Shown: positions 16,041 to 29,210, counted from the stretch's first letter. The stretch: 33,520 bases of DNA from Myxococcota bacterium (GCA_024278455.1 JAJRTE010000118.1:1-33520), one strand, 5' to 3'. Program-made: numbers and translations. Notes: a model not told the origin generated them from the sequence alone.

Positions 16041-17117
16041 TCACCGGTTGTCGCGAATGGCCAGTTCCGTTTCGGGATCGAAAAGGTGGCAGGCCGCCGG
16101 ATCTACGGTGAAGGCTATCGATTGACCTTCTCTCAGTTCGTGGTCCGGTGAGAACCGCCCGACGACCTGCTGGCCGCCGATGGAGAGGTAGGCGTGCACT
16201 TCGGCGCCCAGCGGCTCCCGCACCTCGACATCCCCGGTCAAGGTGCCGGCGCCACTCCCATCGACACGAACGGCCTCCGGTCGGAAACCCAGCAGGACCT
16301 TCTCCCCCGGGCGCACCGGGCCCGCATGGATTGCGGCGAGCGGGAAGGTGAACCCTCGCCCCCGTACCATGCCGTCCTCGACGACGCCCTCCAGGAAGTT
16401 CATCGCCGGACTGCCGATGAATCCGGCCACGAAACGGTTGGCCGGCCGCCGGTACAGTTCGATGGGACCCCCGATCTGCTGGACCACACCATCCTTCATC
16501 ACCACGATGCGGTCGGCCAACGTCATCGCCTCGATCTGGTCGTGCGTGACATAGATGGACGTGGCTCCCAGCTTCCGGTGGAGCCTGGCGATCTCCGTCC
16601 TCATCTGTCCGCGAAGCTTGGCGTCCAGGTTCGATAGCGGCTCGTCGAACAGGAAATACCGCGGCTTCCGCACGATCGCTCGTCCCATGGCCACCCGCTG
16701 GCGCTGTCCTCCCGACAGCGCCTTGGGTTTTCGCTCGAGGTAGGGGACGAGCCCCAGGATCTCAGCCGCCTCCTGCACGCGCCGATCGATTTCGTCCTGC
16801 GGGAGCTTCCTGAGCCGCAGCCCGAAAGCCATGTTCTCGTATACGGACATGTGTGGGTAGAGGGCATAGCTCTGGAACACCATGGCCACATCGCGGTCCT
16901 TGGGCGGCACGTTGTTCACCACCCGCTCGCCCATGCGCAACTCTCCCCTGGTGATCTCCTCGAGCCCCGCTATCATCCGCAACGTGGTCGATTTTCCGCA
17001 TCCCGATGGGCCGACCAGGACGATGAACTCGCCTGCCTCCACGCTGAGGTTGAAGTCGGTCACCACTTCGACATCACCGAAACGCTTGGCGATCCCCTGA
17101 AGTGAGAGTTCTGCCAT
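16041..17117 (-). CDS. malK: MalK/UgpC-type ATPase of the sugar ABC importer
   Basis: The 358-residue protein has all ABC motifs in order: Walker A GPSGCGKST (about 37-45), signature LSGGQRQRVAMGRAIVRKP (about 134-152), Walker B YFLFDEPLSNLD and the switch His in YVTHDQIEAM. A C-terminal TOBE-type regulatory region (from about 235, including GFRPEAVRVDGSGAGTLTG) matches MalK/UgpC of CUT1 importers, where it can also mediate control by transport state. The ATG at 17117 is preceded by CAGGAG. It is the first gene of the operon, with a good promoter at 17195-17223. MalK-type ATPases often serve several importers, so the position first in an operon with its own binding protein is consistent but not proof of exclusivity. 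Confidence 0.93.
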   Translation of the reverse strand: MAELSLQGIAKRFGDVEVVTDFNLSVEAGEFIVLVGPSGCGKSTTLRMIAGLEEITRGELRMGERVVNNVPPKDRDVAMVFQSYALYPHMSVYENMAFGLRLRKLPQDEIDRRVQEAAEILGLVPYLERKPKALSGGQRQRVAMGRAIVRKPRYFLFDEPLSNLDAKLRGQMRTEIARLHRKLGATSIYVTHDQIEAMTLADRIVVMKDGVVQQIGGPIELYRRPANRFVAGFIGSPAMNFLEGVVEDGMVRGRGFTFPLAAIHAGPVRPGEKVLLGFRPEAVRVDGSGAGTLTGDVEVREPLGAEVHAYLSIGGQQVVGRFSPDHELREGQSIAFTVDPAACHLFDPETELAIRDNR

Positions 17118-17194
17118 GGCTCGCTGCTCCTGCCCGCGGGGTACCGATTGCGAAAGGCCGCCGGTTACGAGGAACCCATCTCCTCCGGGTCCCT

Positions 17195-17223
17195 AGCATA
17201 TCACTCGCGCCTGCTGGAATCAA
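17195..17223 (-). promoter_or_regulatory. Candidate promoter of the malK-malE-malF-malG operon
   Basis: Minus-strand TTGATT (17218-17223) and TATGCT (17195-17200) are 17 bases apart, each 4 of 6 to consensus. The -35 overlaps the stop codon of the upstream isomerase gene. The leader would be about 70 bases. No operator was recognised and no sugar-responsive regulator gene is adjacent. Confidence 0.5.
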
Positions 17224-18311
17224 CGTGAAACCTGGGGGATTCTCGCGCGGTTGGCAACCGGGGTGCCTCCCTCGAGCCATGGCAACAAATCGGCGCCGCA
17301 TACCCAGGAAATGCCCCGGAGCGCACTCGGCGTTCGGCAGCCCGTCAACATCATGGCAATCTTCAGGCCTTCCACGAGGGTTCCCAGGTAGGCTTCCACG
17401 CCGCTCTCTCCGTGCTGGCGGTACGCCTTGAGGAACGGGCGGGCCACTCCGGCAGCCGTGGCGTCAAGGGCGAGCGCTCGAGTGATGTCGAGCCCGGTCT
17501 CGATGCCCCCCGAAGCGATGACGTGAGCGCCCAGACCCGAAACCTGGCACAGGCTTGCCGCCGTCGGGATACCCCACTCCCTGAAGGTTGCCCCCAACCC
17601 GTCGTCCCGCTGTCTGCGGACAGTCTCCACCGCGACGAACGACGTTCCGCCCGCCCCGGCGACGTCCAGCCAGGCCACGCCAAGCCGGCGCAGCCGCTCG
17701 CCCACATCCCGCGATATTCCGCACCCGGTCTCCTTGACGATCACGGGAACAGGCAGTTCATCCACGAGGCGCCGGATGGTCATCTCCAGGTCGCGGAAGT
17801 CCCGGTCTCCTTCGGCCTGAAACAGCTCCTGGGCCACGTTCAGGTGGAGGCACAGTCCGTCCAGTCCGCATGGGGCCACGAGCCGGTCCGCGATTTCCTC
17901 CCGGCTCAATCGCCTCGCCTGGACCGCGCCGAGGTTGCCGAGCAGCAGGGTCGTCGGCGCCAGGTCGCGGAGCAGGAACCCGTCCTGCGCGCCGTCGTGC
18001 TCGAGCATGATTCGCTGGCTGCCGAGCGCCAGGCCGATACGGTGCCGCTCAGCGACTCGAGCAAGTGCCCGGTTGAATCGTGCGGCTTCGGGTGTGCCCC
18101 CGGTCATGGATGAGATGACGATGGGGGCGGAGAGCCGTTTCCCGAGCAGCTCGGTGGATGTGTCGAGGTCGCTCCAGGCGAGTTCCGGGATGGCGTCATG
18201 GACCAGGCCGACTTGGTCGAGCAGCGTGCCGGCCCGGAATGCCACGTCCTGGGTGGCGCAGATGTCCAGGTGGTCCCGCTTGCGATCCTCTGTCACGTGG
18301 TGTTGGGTCAT
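17220..18311 (-). CDS. fni: Type II isopentenyl-diphosphate delta-isomerase
   Basis: The 363-residue protein is the FMN-dependent type II isomerase that interconverts isopentenyl and dimethylallyl diphosphate, the isoprenoid building blocks. Visible family signatures are RKRDHLDI near the N-terminus, PIVISSMTGGT, LALGSQR, LCLHLNVAQELFQAEGDRDF, PVIVKETGCGIS, WLDVAGAGGTSFVAVE and the phosphate/flavin site HVIASGGIETGLDI, spread over a TIM barrel. Length is typical. The ATG at 18311 follows a GGGGGG ribosome site; the longer frame to 18557 overlaps the agmatinase gene and is rejected. It lies 34 bases after the agmatinase gene on the same strand, so the two are probably co-transcribed, although no metabolic link is evident. 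Confidence 0.93.
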   Translation of the reverse strand: MTQHHVTEDRKRDHLDICATQDVAFRAGTLLDQVGLVHDAIPELAWSDLDTSTELLGKRLSAPIVISSMTGGTPEAARFNRALARVAERHRIGLALGSQRIMLEHDGAQDGFLLRDLAPTTLLLGNLGAVQARRLSREEIADRLVAPCGLDGLCLHLNVAQELFQAEGDRDFRDLEMTIRRLVDELPVPVIVKETGCGISRDVGERLRRLGVAWLDVAGAGGTSFVAVETVRRQRDDGLGATFREWGIPTAASLCQVSGLGAHVIASGGIETGLDITRALALDATAAGVARPFLKAYRQHGESGVEAYLGTLVEGLKIAMMLTGCRTPSALRGISWVCGADLLPWLEGGTPVANRARIPQVSR

Positions 18312-18345
18312 GGTTGCCCCCCTGGTTGCGAGGTTGAGAAAGGCA

Positions 18346-19473
18346 TCACGCGGGGCCGGATTCGGCCCGATTCGGGCCCCCTTTCGCTTCAAGGAGTACA
18401 CCGGGGGCGATCCACGATCGCGACAGGAGCGCGAAACCGATGAGCTTGTACAGGACTCGAGCGCCCACGATGGCGTCCCAACTTGCGGCGTCCCGCCCCG
18501 GGGCGACCTCGGTGAGGTCGAAGCCGACGATGATACGCCCGGAGGCCACGACGGCATCGAGGATCGCGATGGCTTCCGGGAAGGTCAACCCGCCAGGAAC
18601 CGGGGTGCCGGTGTGGGGACAAAGCGACGGCTCGAGGCCATCGATATCGAACGACACATACACCTGTTCGGGCAGGTCCGCCACGATGTCGCGCGCGAGT
18701 TCGGCCCAGGTCCGGCCGGCCTGTTTCCTGGCCCGGAGCCAGGGGTCGAACCAGGTGGATATCCTGCCAGCGTTCGAGGCGATAACCTGGTACTCGGCTT
18801 CGCACAGGTCCCGGACGCCCACTTGCACGATCCTGGCCACGCCGGGAATACGGGCGAGCACGTTGGCCATCACCGAAGCGTGGGACCACTCGAGCCCCTC
18901 GTAGGATCGCCGGAGGTCGGCATGGGCATCGACCTGAAGGACGCCGAGCCCCGGCCACCTTCGCGCCAGCGCTTCGATGGCGCCGAACGCCACCCCATGT
19001 TCTCCGCCGACGACGCCGGGAATCCGGTCGTCGTCCGCGATGCGCGACACCTCGGCGCAGACAATGGCGTTCGTGTGGCTACAGATATCATCCACGCTGC
19101 GCGCGGCGTCGAGCAGGTCGGGGCGCTCCGGCGAGGTGCCACCGGCTTCGATGACAGGTTCGGCGAGTGCGCGGCCTTCCGCGGCCAAAGCCTCCAGGTC
19201 GGGATGCGCCTCGAGCATCGCAATGCCGGCCTCGTATGGCCGGCCGGTGTGGAGATCGAACAGGTCCACCTGGCGGCTCGCCTCGAGAATGGCGGCCGGC
19301 GCCGTGGCTGTTCCGGCGCGATAGGAAACCGTGGCCTCGAACGGTACCGGGACGATAATGACTCGAGACGTGTCGGCAGCACAGGACAGGCCGAAGATGC
19401 CGGAGTCCGGACGCGCGGCAGCGCTCTCGTCTTCCCTGTCGCCCATGGGTGGTTCGTGTTCCGATTGTGTCAT
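18346..19473 (-). CDS. Agmatinase/arginase-family ureohydrolase
   Basis: The 375-residue protein has the binuclear manganese site of ureohydrolases: GVVGGEHGVAFG, then VLQVDAHADLR (the DxHxD motif), and YVSFDIDGLEPSLCP (the DxD motif). It should split a guanidino group off agmatine, arginine or a related substrate, releasing urea. It is about 70 residues longer than E. coli SpeB. The extra length is an N-terminal extension and an insertion between VDLFDLHTGRPYE and the GGEHG motif. Start choice is uncertain: ATG 19473 has only a weak ribosome site, and ATG 19446 (MGDRED) is a possible alternative; the frame extends to 19566 but would enter the divergent intergenic region. It precedes the isomerase gene by 34 bases. 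The agmatinase label is the likeliest, not certain. Confidence 0.85.
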   Translation of the reverse strand: MTQSEHEPPMGDREDESAAARPDSGIFGLSCAADTSRVIIVPVPFEATVSYRAGTATAPAAILEASRQVDLFDLHTGRPYEAGIAMLEAHPDLEALAAEGRALAEPVIEAGGTSPERPDLLDAARSVDDICSHTNAIVCAEVSRIADDDRIPGVVGGEHGVAFGAIEALARRWPGLGVLQVDAHADLRRSYEGLEWSHASVMANVLARIPGVARIVQVGVRDLCEAEYQVIASNAGRISTWFDPWLRARKQAGRTWAELARDIVADLPEQVYVSFDIDGLEPSLCPHTGTPVPGGLTFPEAIAILDAVVASGRIIVGFDLTEVAPGRDAASWDAIVGARVLYKLIGFALLSRSWIAPGVLLEAKGGPNRAESGPA

Positions 19474-19586
19474 GACCGGTATCCGGATGTGTCCAAGTTG
19501 GTCATTGCGTCCTTTCGGCAATGGTGGTATCTGTGAGCAAGCGGACGCGCTTGGCGAAACCCTCAAATCCCGAATGGAGAGTGCTC

Positions 19587-24182
<4,596 letters not shown>

Positions 24183-24219
24183 CAGGAAGCGACCGAGGAC
24201 TTCGTTCCTGCTGTCCCGC

Positions 24220-24248
24220 TTGACCACCCTCCCCTGTCACGCTACCTT
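24220..24248 (+). promoter_or_regulatory. Candidate promoter of the radical SAM/glycosyltransferase operon
   Basis: TTGACC (24220-24225) and TACCTT (24243-24248) are 17 bases apart. The -35 matches 5 of 6 consensus positions and the -10 only 3 of 6. The leader of about 75 bases contains the 20-bp palindrome at 24284-24303. Confidence 0.45.
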
Positions 24249-24283
24249 GAAGCAGGAGGCGGTTCCGCCGTGGCGCGACTCGT

Positions 24284-24303
24284 CCGGGACAGGCCTGTCC
24301 CGG
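24284..24303. promoter_or_regulatory. Perfect 20-bp palindrome in the operon leader
   Basis: CCGGGACAGG is followed directly by its reverse complement CCTGTCCCGG, 25 bases before the first start codon of the operon. In RNA it would form an 8-bp stem with a 4-base loop; in DNA it could be an operator. No T-run follows, so it is not a standard terminator. Confidence 0.5.
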
Positions 24304-24328
24304 CGCCTCCCCCGGCAAATCCCAGGCG

Positions 24329-25471
24329 GTGGAAGCGGTGGCGGTGATTCCCTTCAGAAAACGGCGTGGCCAACTCCGGCGATACCTCCCCTTCGCCGCA
24401 AGGGCGCTCGAGGCGAACTTCCGGGACCTCGAGCAGCCCTACCGGCTCTTCGTTCACGTGACCAACGCGTGCAACGCCCGGTGCACGATGTGCGGCATCT
24501 GGCGAAAGCCGGTTGGAGATGAACTATCCACCCATGAACTGCTCGACGTGCTCGGCAACGCCGCCCGGTACATCCAGTGGATGGACATCACGGGCGGCGA
24601 GGTCTTCCTGCGCGAGGACATCTTCGACATCCTCCAGTTCGTGGCCGACGGCATGCCGCGCATGGCGATGTTCCATTTCGCCACCAATGGCCTTCTGACC
24701 GAACGGGTGGTGCGAGGTGCCGAAATCGTTGCGCGGTCCAGGATTCCCCGGTTCATCGTCACCGTGTCGCTGGACGGCCCCCCCGAACTGCACGATCGCA
24801 TGCGCGGCGTGAACGGTTGCTGGGAACGCAGCGTGGAGACGTTCCGGGCACTCAGGGCGAGCGGGGTGGATGTGGTGTTCGGCATGACGCTCACCGAGCA
24901 GAATGTCGCGTGTTTCGACGCCACGCTCGATGCGGTGGTCGCTCGAGTCCCTGGGGTTGTTGCCAGGGACTTTCACGTCAATCTGGCGCAGGTGTCGGAA
25001 CTCTACTACGGCAACCGGGGAGAGATCGCACCGGCTGGACCGTCGCTTCTGGATGCCCTTGCATGGATCCACCGGAAGCGCGGGCCGGGCTTCGGTGTCG
25101 TGGACTACCTGGAAAGGGCCTACCTCGCCCACGCGCGCACCTACGTGGAGACCGGTCGGAGCCCGATGTTGTGCGAAGCGTTGAGTTCTTCGGCGGTTTT
25201 GGGTCCGCAGGGGGATGTGTACCCGTGTATAATCTTCGACAGGTCTATCGGGAATGTTCGGGAGGCGGGGTACGATCTCGAGCGTCTTTGGGGTCGGCCC
25301 ATCCGGAAGCGGTTGCGCGAGGAGATACGCCGGGGGAAGTGCCCCCACTGCTGGACGCCTTGCGAGGCCTACCAGGCCATCATCGCCAACACCCTGGTGC
25401 CTGGTAGTGTCTGGCTGTGGCAGGCATCCCTTCCACGGCGCTCCGGCGAGGGGCCAACCGGGAAGGTATGA
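24329..25471 (+). CDS. Radical SAM protein with SPASM-like C-terminus
   Basis: The 380-residue protein has the radical SAM cluster motif C48-NAR-C52-TM-C55 (CX3CX2C), followed by MDITGGEVFLREDI, the GGE-type AdoMet-binding segment, and a TIM-barrel middle (FATNGLL, VTVSLDGPPELHDRMRG). The C-terminus carries further cysteines: one in SPMLCEA, one in GDVYPCIIFD, and CPHCWTPC. These could bind an auxiliary iron-sulfur cluster, as in SPASM/twitch proteins that modify peptides, sugars or lipids. The start is a GTG at 24329 without a strong ribosome site; GTG 24338 is an alternative. It leads a plus-strand operon with a family-2 glycosyltransferase 55 bases downstream and a second radical SAM gene, suggesting glycan or lipid modification. 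The substrate is unknown. Confidence 0.85.
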   Translation: MEAVAVIPFRKRRGQLRRYLPFAARALEANFRDLEQPYRLFVHVTNACNARCTMCGIWRKPVGDELSTHELLDVLGNAARYIQWMDITGGEVFLREDIFDILQFVADGMPRMAMFHFATNGLLTERVVRGAEIVARSRIPRFIVTVSLDGPPELHDRMRGVNGCWERSVETFRALRASGVDVVFGMTLTEQNVACFDATLDAVVARVPGVVARDFHVNLAQVSELYYGNRGEIAPAGPSLLDALAWIHRKRGPGFGVVDYLERAYLAHARTYVETGRSPMLCEALSSSAVLGPQGDVYPCIIFDRSIGNVREAGYDLERLWGRPIRKRLREEIRRGKCPHCWTPCEAYQAIIANTLVPGSVWLWQASLPRRSGEGPTGKV

Positions 25472-25526
25472 AGCTCGAAGTTGGTGCGGTTCTGGAATCG
25501 GCTGTGGCAAGAGAGAGGAATCGAGG

Positions 25527-26513
25527 ATGTCGAGTGTTGTGGGAGCTGAACAGGATGCGACCATTGCCGTCGTGATCCCGGCACGAAACGAGGTCGACAA
25601 CATCCCCTACGTCATCGAGCACGCGCGTCCCTACGCCGATGACCTGCTGGTGGTGGACGGCCATTCCACGGACGGCACGGCCGAACGGGCGCGCGAGCTA
25701 GGGGCTCGAGTCGTCCTGGACAACCGGATAGGCAAGGGGGATGCAGTCAGGATCGGCATCCGGGAGGCGAAGGGAGAGATAGTCGTGTTCATCGACGCCG
25801 ACTGCTCCCACAACCCCCACGACATTCCGGCGGTCGTCGAGCCCATCCTGGAGGGGCGTGCCGAGCACGTTACGGCCTCGAGGATGCTGGGTGGCAGCGA
25901 GGAACTGCACGGAGACCTCGGGAAGTTCGTCCGCATGGTGGGCTCGGACATCATCACGCTGGGTATCAACTATCGCTACGGCGTCGCGTTGACGGACAGC
26001 CAGAACGGGTTCCGTGCGCTGCGGATCGACGTGGCGCGCGCGCTGGACCTCCGGGAGACCATCACCACTATCGAGCAGGAGATGATCATCAAGACCCTGG
26101 CCCTGGGCTACCGGGTCGTGGAAGTGCCGGCTCGAGAAGCGGTGCGCCGCTCCGGCGTTTCGTCGATAAGCGTGTCGCGGGTGGCCCACCGCTATGTGTA
26201 CTCGTGGTTGAAGTACCTCGTCACGCGCCCACCTCCGCCGGGAGGGCGCGGGCGCTCCTACCAGCCCTACCAGAACCGCCACCCCTGGTGGGCCGATCCT
26301 CCGCCGACCAGGGCGCAGGTCCTCGAGTTTCGGCGGGTGAGAGGTGCTCGAGGCCGGCGCCGGAACGAGCGGGGAAGCGGCGACACGGCGCCGATGGTCG
26401 ATTCGAAGCCGGTGGATACACCCGGTCGCGGTTTCCCCGCCACGTCCAGGTCATCTCACCCCGCTTCGCTCCGGGTCCTGACCGGATGTGACCAGGACAC
26501 GAGTCGAGGATGA
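25527..26513 (+). CDS. Family-2 glycosyltransferase (dolichyl-phosphate mannosyltransferase-like)
   Basis: The 328-residue protein has a GT-A fold starting IAVVIPARNEVDNIPYVIEH, with the nucleotide-binding DDLLVVDGHSTDGTAERA, the metal-binding VVFIDADCSHNPHDIP (DxD-like) and acceptor-side segments ALTDSQNGFRALR and IEQEMIIKTLALGYRVVEVP. These match dolichol/polyprenol-phosphate sugar transferases, which load a sugar onto a lipid carrier at the inner membrane. No C-terminal membrane helices are seen; instead there is a basic, Pro/Arg-rich tail of about 90 residues. The ATG at 25527 has GAGAGG upstream; the longer frame to 25254 overlaps the radical SAM gene. Its stop overlaps the next gene's start (ATGA at 26510-26513), implying translational coupling. 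Confidence 0.88.
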   Translation: MSSVVGAEQDATIAVVIPARNEVDNIPYVIEHARPYADDLLVVDGHSTDGTAERARELGARVVLDNRIGKGDAVRIGIREAKGEIVVFIDADCSHNPHDIPAVVEPILEGRAEHVTASRMLGGSEELHGDLGKFVRMVGSDIITLGINYRYGVALTDSQNGFRALRIDVARALDLRETITTIEQEMIIKTLALGYRVVEVPAREAVRRSGVSSISVSRVAHRYVYSWLKYLVTRPPPPGGRGRSYQPYQNRHPWWADPPPTRAQVLEFRRVRGARGRRRNERGSGDTAPMVDSKPVDTPGRGFPATSRSSHPASLRVLTGCDQDTSRG

Positions 26514-27856
26514 GAGTCGGGCTCATCGATCTCAAGGACCCGCGAGACCTCGTGGTCGACAAGACCATCGCTGGGGGCATGGGGACCGCGACGCGCTACG
26601 GGAAGGGCTTGTTCACCAACGCCCTGACTCGAGCCAAGGCGAGGCTGATTCGGCTTCTCCCGTACAACGTTGCCTATGTCGCGGCGCTGCTCGAGGCTCA
26701 AGGGCACGAAGTCGTCTACCGGTCCGACGGTCGCATTGTCGACTACGACCTGGCCGTGGTCTTTACGGCGATACCGTCGCGAGACGTGGATGCGGCGTTC
26801 GTGGGGCGGTTGAGGCGGCGGCGTGTCCCTTCGATCGTCACCGGGACCATCGCCGGCGTTGCACCAGGGGCCTACCGCGGTGCCGCGATGATCGTGAAGG
26901 GAGAGCCGGAGGGCTTCTTCCGTCACCCCGGATGGGTCGAAAGGCTGGGCGCCTGGGAAGACTCTCCGGCCAGAGTCGTGGCCGTGCAGCCGGTGGCCGA
27001 CCTCGACGCGCTCCCGTTCCCCGACTGGTCGATCTTCCCGCGCCTCGAGTCTCGATACGCGGTGATTTCGCTGACCAGGACCGTGCTCCCCGTGGTGACC
27101 AGCCGCGGGTGTCCCTATTCTTGCGGGTACTATTGCCCCTACCCCCTGGGCGAGGGACGGGCGATGCGGTATCGTTCCCCGGACTCGGTGGTGGCGGAGG
27201 TGCGGCGCCTGCGGGAGCGCTACGGCGTGACCGCGGTAAAGTTCCGGGACCCCATCTTCACACTCGATCGGCACAGAACACTTGCACTCCTGGACGCCAT
27301 GACGGCCCGAGCGCCCAGGTTCCTCTGGGGGTGCGAGACACACCTGTCCCGGCTCGACGAGACACTGCTCTCGCGGATGGCTCGAGCGGGCTGCCGCATG
27401 ATCCAGACCGGGATCGAAACGACCAATTTGCGTGCCCTCGAGGTATCCCGGCGCAAGACCGCCAGCGTCGATCACCAGCGCCGGATGCTCGAGGTGTGCC
27501 GTGACCTGGGAATCAAGGTGGCCATCTACTTCATCGTGGGTCTGCCCGAAGACACGCTGGAAACCATGCGCGCCAACCTCGAGTACGCCGCCACCCTGCC
27601 GGCTGCCTATCTCCAGGTGACCGCCTGTACACCCTACCCGGGGACCCGGTTTTTCGAGGATGTCAAGGACCGGCTCGTTACCGATAACTGGCGGATGTTC
27701 GACCAGTATACCCCAGTGCTACGGTACGACGGGTTCGGAAGCGACGACCTTGTGGAGGTCATGTCCTACGGTTATCGGAGGTTCTACCTGCGGCAGTCGT
27801 GGCCCCGTGACTTTCTCGCAGCCCTCAAGGCGGGCTGGCAGCTCGATCGGCGATGA
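26510..27856 (+). CDS. Radical SAM protein of the B12-binding-type architecture, variant cluster motif
   Basis: The 448-residue protein begins with an about 170-residue Rossmann-like domain (VGLIDLKDP, then LIRLLPYNVAYVAALLEAQG) resembling the cobalamin-binding part of BchE-type enzymes, but without an evident DxHxxG motif. The radical SAM part starts TSRGCPYSCGYYCPYP. The cysteines are C201, C205 and C209, spacing CX3CX3C rather than CX3CX2C. It continues with VKFRDPIFTLDRHRTLALLD, MIQTGIETTNL and IYFIVGLPEDTLETM, which fit this class. It is coupled to the glycosyltransferase by the overlapping ATGA. Related enzymes methylate or rearrange lipids, hopanoids or sugars. The target here is unknown. 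No membrane helix is visible. It ends the operon. Confidence 0.83.
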   Translation: MRVGLIDLKDPRDLVVDKTIAGGMGTATRYGKGLFTNALTRAKARLIRLLPYNVAYVAALLEAQGHEVVYRSDGRIVDYDLAVVFTAIPSRDVDAAFVGRLRRRRVPSIVTGTIAGVAPGAYRGAAMIVKGEPEGFFRHPGWVERLGAWEDSPARVVAVQPVADLDALPFPDWSIFPRLESRYAVISLTRTVLPVVTSRGCPYSCGYYCPYPLGEGRAMRYRSPDSVVAEVRRLRERYGVTAVKFRDPIFTLDRHRTLALLDAMTARAPRFLWGCETHLSRLDETLLSRMARAGCRMIQTGIETTNLRALEVSRRKTASVDHQRRMLEVCRDLGIKVAIYFIVGLPEDTLETMRANLEYAATLPAAYLQVTACTPYPGTRFFEDVKDRLVTDNWRMFDQYTPVLRYDGFGSDDLVEVMSYGYRRFYLRQSWPRDFLAALKAGWQLDRR

Positions 27857-28031
27857 ATGCCGTGGCCCATGCGTTCCGCGAACGGGGGCGAGTCAGCTCT
27901 CCTCCTGGGATCCACCCTGGGATCAATCAGGCGCAGGTGGCGCGAAGGAGCCGGGCCAGGGGCGATCGAAAGACGGCGCATGGTGTCGTGCCACTGGGCT
28001 CGAGCAATTTCGAGGGGGGCGGAACTGGCTG

Positions 28032-29210
28032 TCAGCACCCTTCCGTGGTGGTCCTGAACAGAAGGTGCCAGCGCCCTGCTTTCTCCGGACTCGCCTGGTA
28101 GACCAGGAAGTTCTCGGTCTCAGCGATGACCTGTCTGAAGATCAGTTCTGCCCGTCCGTCTCCGGTGAGATCGATCGCACCCGCATAGGTGGGCGCTCGA
28201 GCCGCCTCTCCGAGTTTGCTCGAGTCGCCGTCCCACTTGCCGAGAAGGTAGCCGCTGCTGGTCGTGAATCCAATCAACAGGCGCGATTCCATGGGCACCG
28301 CGTTGTGGAGAGTGACACCTTTGCGAGGCGGGCGCCGGAATTGCACCGTCCCGATGGCTTCGATACGCCCATCCTGCTCGAGGTCCAGGGGAAACAGGCC
28401 CGCTCTCAGCGAAGAGCACGGGGGGTCGGTGAGACTGTCGCATTCGTCCCAGGTACCGCCCCCTTCGGGCGGAGGAAGCGCTTTCCGAATCGAGTGGCGA
28501 ATATGTGCCAGGGTCGACCGGGCGCGTGCGACTTCATCCTCGGTCAGTTTCCGGTTCAGTGTCGTGGCGGGCGGAATCCAGGGTCCCCGAAAGGCCCAGA
28601 TGAACTCACGCTTGTTTTCCGGGGCGGCCCAGTGTGTCTGCCCGATCGGCTTGACCGTCCAGGTCACGTCTCCCGGGATCGCCCAGACCAGCCCGACGCA
28701 GCCGCCGCGGTCTGCCGTCGCGAAATCCCAGCGAATCGTGAAGGAGCCCACCGCGCCGCGTGAGCCCCGGAGCAAGAACGTGTCGCCTTGTTCGAGCCCC
28801 AATCGTGCCCACCATTTGCGAACGACGTCCGACCGTGCATCCTTGCCCCGGTAGCCTTCCGGAAGTTTGTCCAGGGTCTGGACATCCTCCTCCACCCACC
28901 GGTTGCCCCGAAGGGTCGCCGTGGGAATCAGGACACCGCTGGTGTACTGGGCCAGCAGCGTGATCGCGTCGGGTCTGATTCGCGTGCGTTCCGGGGGCGA
29001 CGCCGGTACCAGCGGGGGCGGCGTACCGAGAGGCTGCGACTCGTCGGCCGAAGACGTGGCAGCGGAACGAGGCTTCTCCTCTCCGGAGGCCCGGGCGCCA
29101 GGGGTCGCTTCTTCGACGGACGGCTCTTGGGCCTTCGAACACGAGATCAGGAGCAACATCAGGGGAACGAGCGTCTTGCACCGCAACGACACGGCCGGAC
29201 AGCGAAACAT
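28032..29210 (-). CDS. Uncharacterised lipoprotein
   Basis: The 392-residue protein starts MFRCPAVSLRCKTLVPLMLL and has a lipobox LISC with the lipidated Cys at about residue 25. A Ser/Glu/Pro-rich linker of about 50 residues follows, then a globular part. Near the C-terminus GAIDLTGDGRAELIFRQ resembles an FG-GAP/VCBS-type calcium loop (DxTGDGxxE), preceded by similar DLEQDGRIEAIG, so a propeller-like fold is possible. The family is not recognised. The ATG at 29210 has GGAGG 8 bases upstream; the longer frame to 29291 overlaps ridA and is rejected. It lies 77 bases downstream of ridA on the same strand and converges with the radical SAM operon. Lipoprotein status is well supported; function is unknown. 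Confidence 0.75.
   Translation of the reverse strand: MFRCPAVSLRCKTLVPLMLLLISCSKAQEPSVEEATPGARASGEEKPRSAATSSADESQPLGTPPPLVPASPPERTRIRPDAITLLAQYTSGVLIPTATLRGNRWVEEDVQTLDKLPEGYRGKDARSDVVRKWWARLGLEQGDTFLLRGSRGAVGSFTIRWDFATADRGGCVGLVWAIPGDVTWTVKPIGQTHWAAPENKREFIWAFRGPWIPPATTLNRKLTEDEVARARSTLAHIRHSIRKALPPPEGGGTWDECDSLTDPPCSSLRAGLFPLDLEQDGRIEAIGTVQFRRPPRKGVTLHNAVPMESRLLIGFTTSSGYLLGKWDGDSSKLGEAARAPTYAGAIDLTGDGRAELIFRQVIAETENFLVYQASPEKAGRWHLLFRTTTEGC

Noticed and set aside
17935..19536. 533-residue plus-strand frame
   Set aside because: It lies opposite the isomerase and agmatinase genes, whose catalytic motifs are unambiguous; its own translation has no domain.
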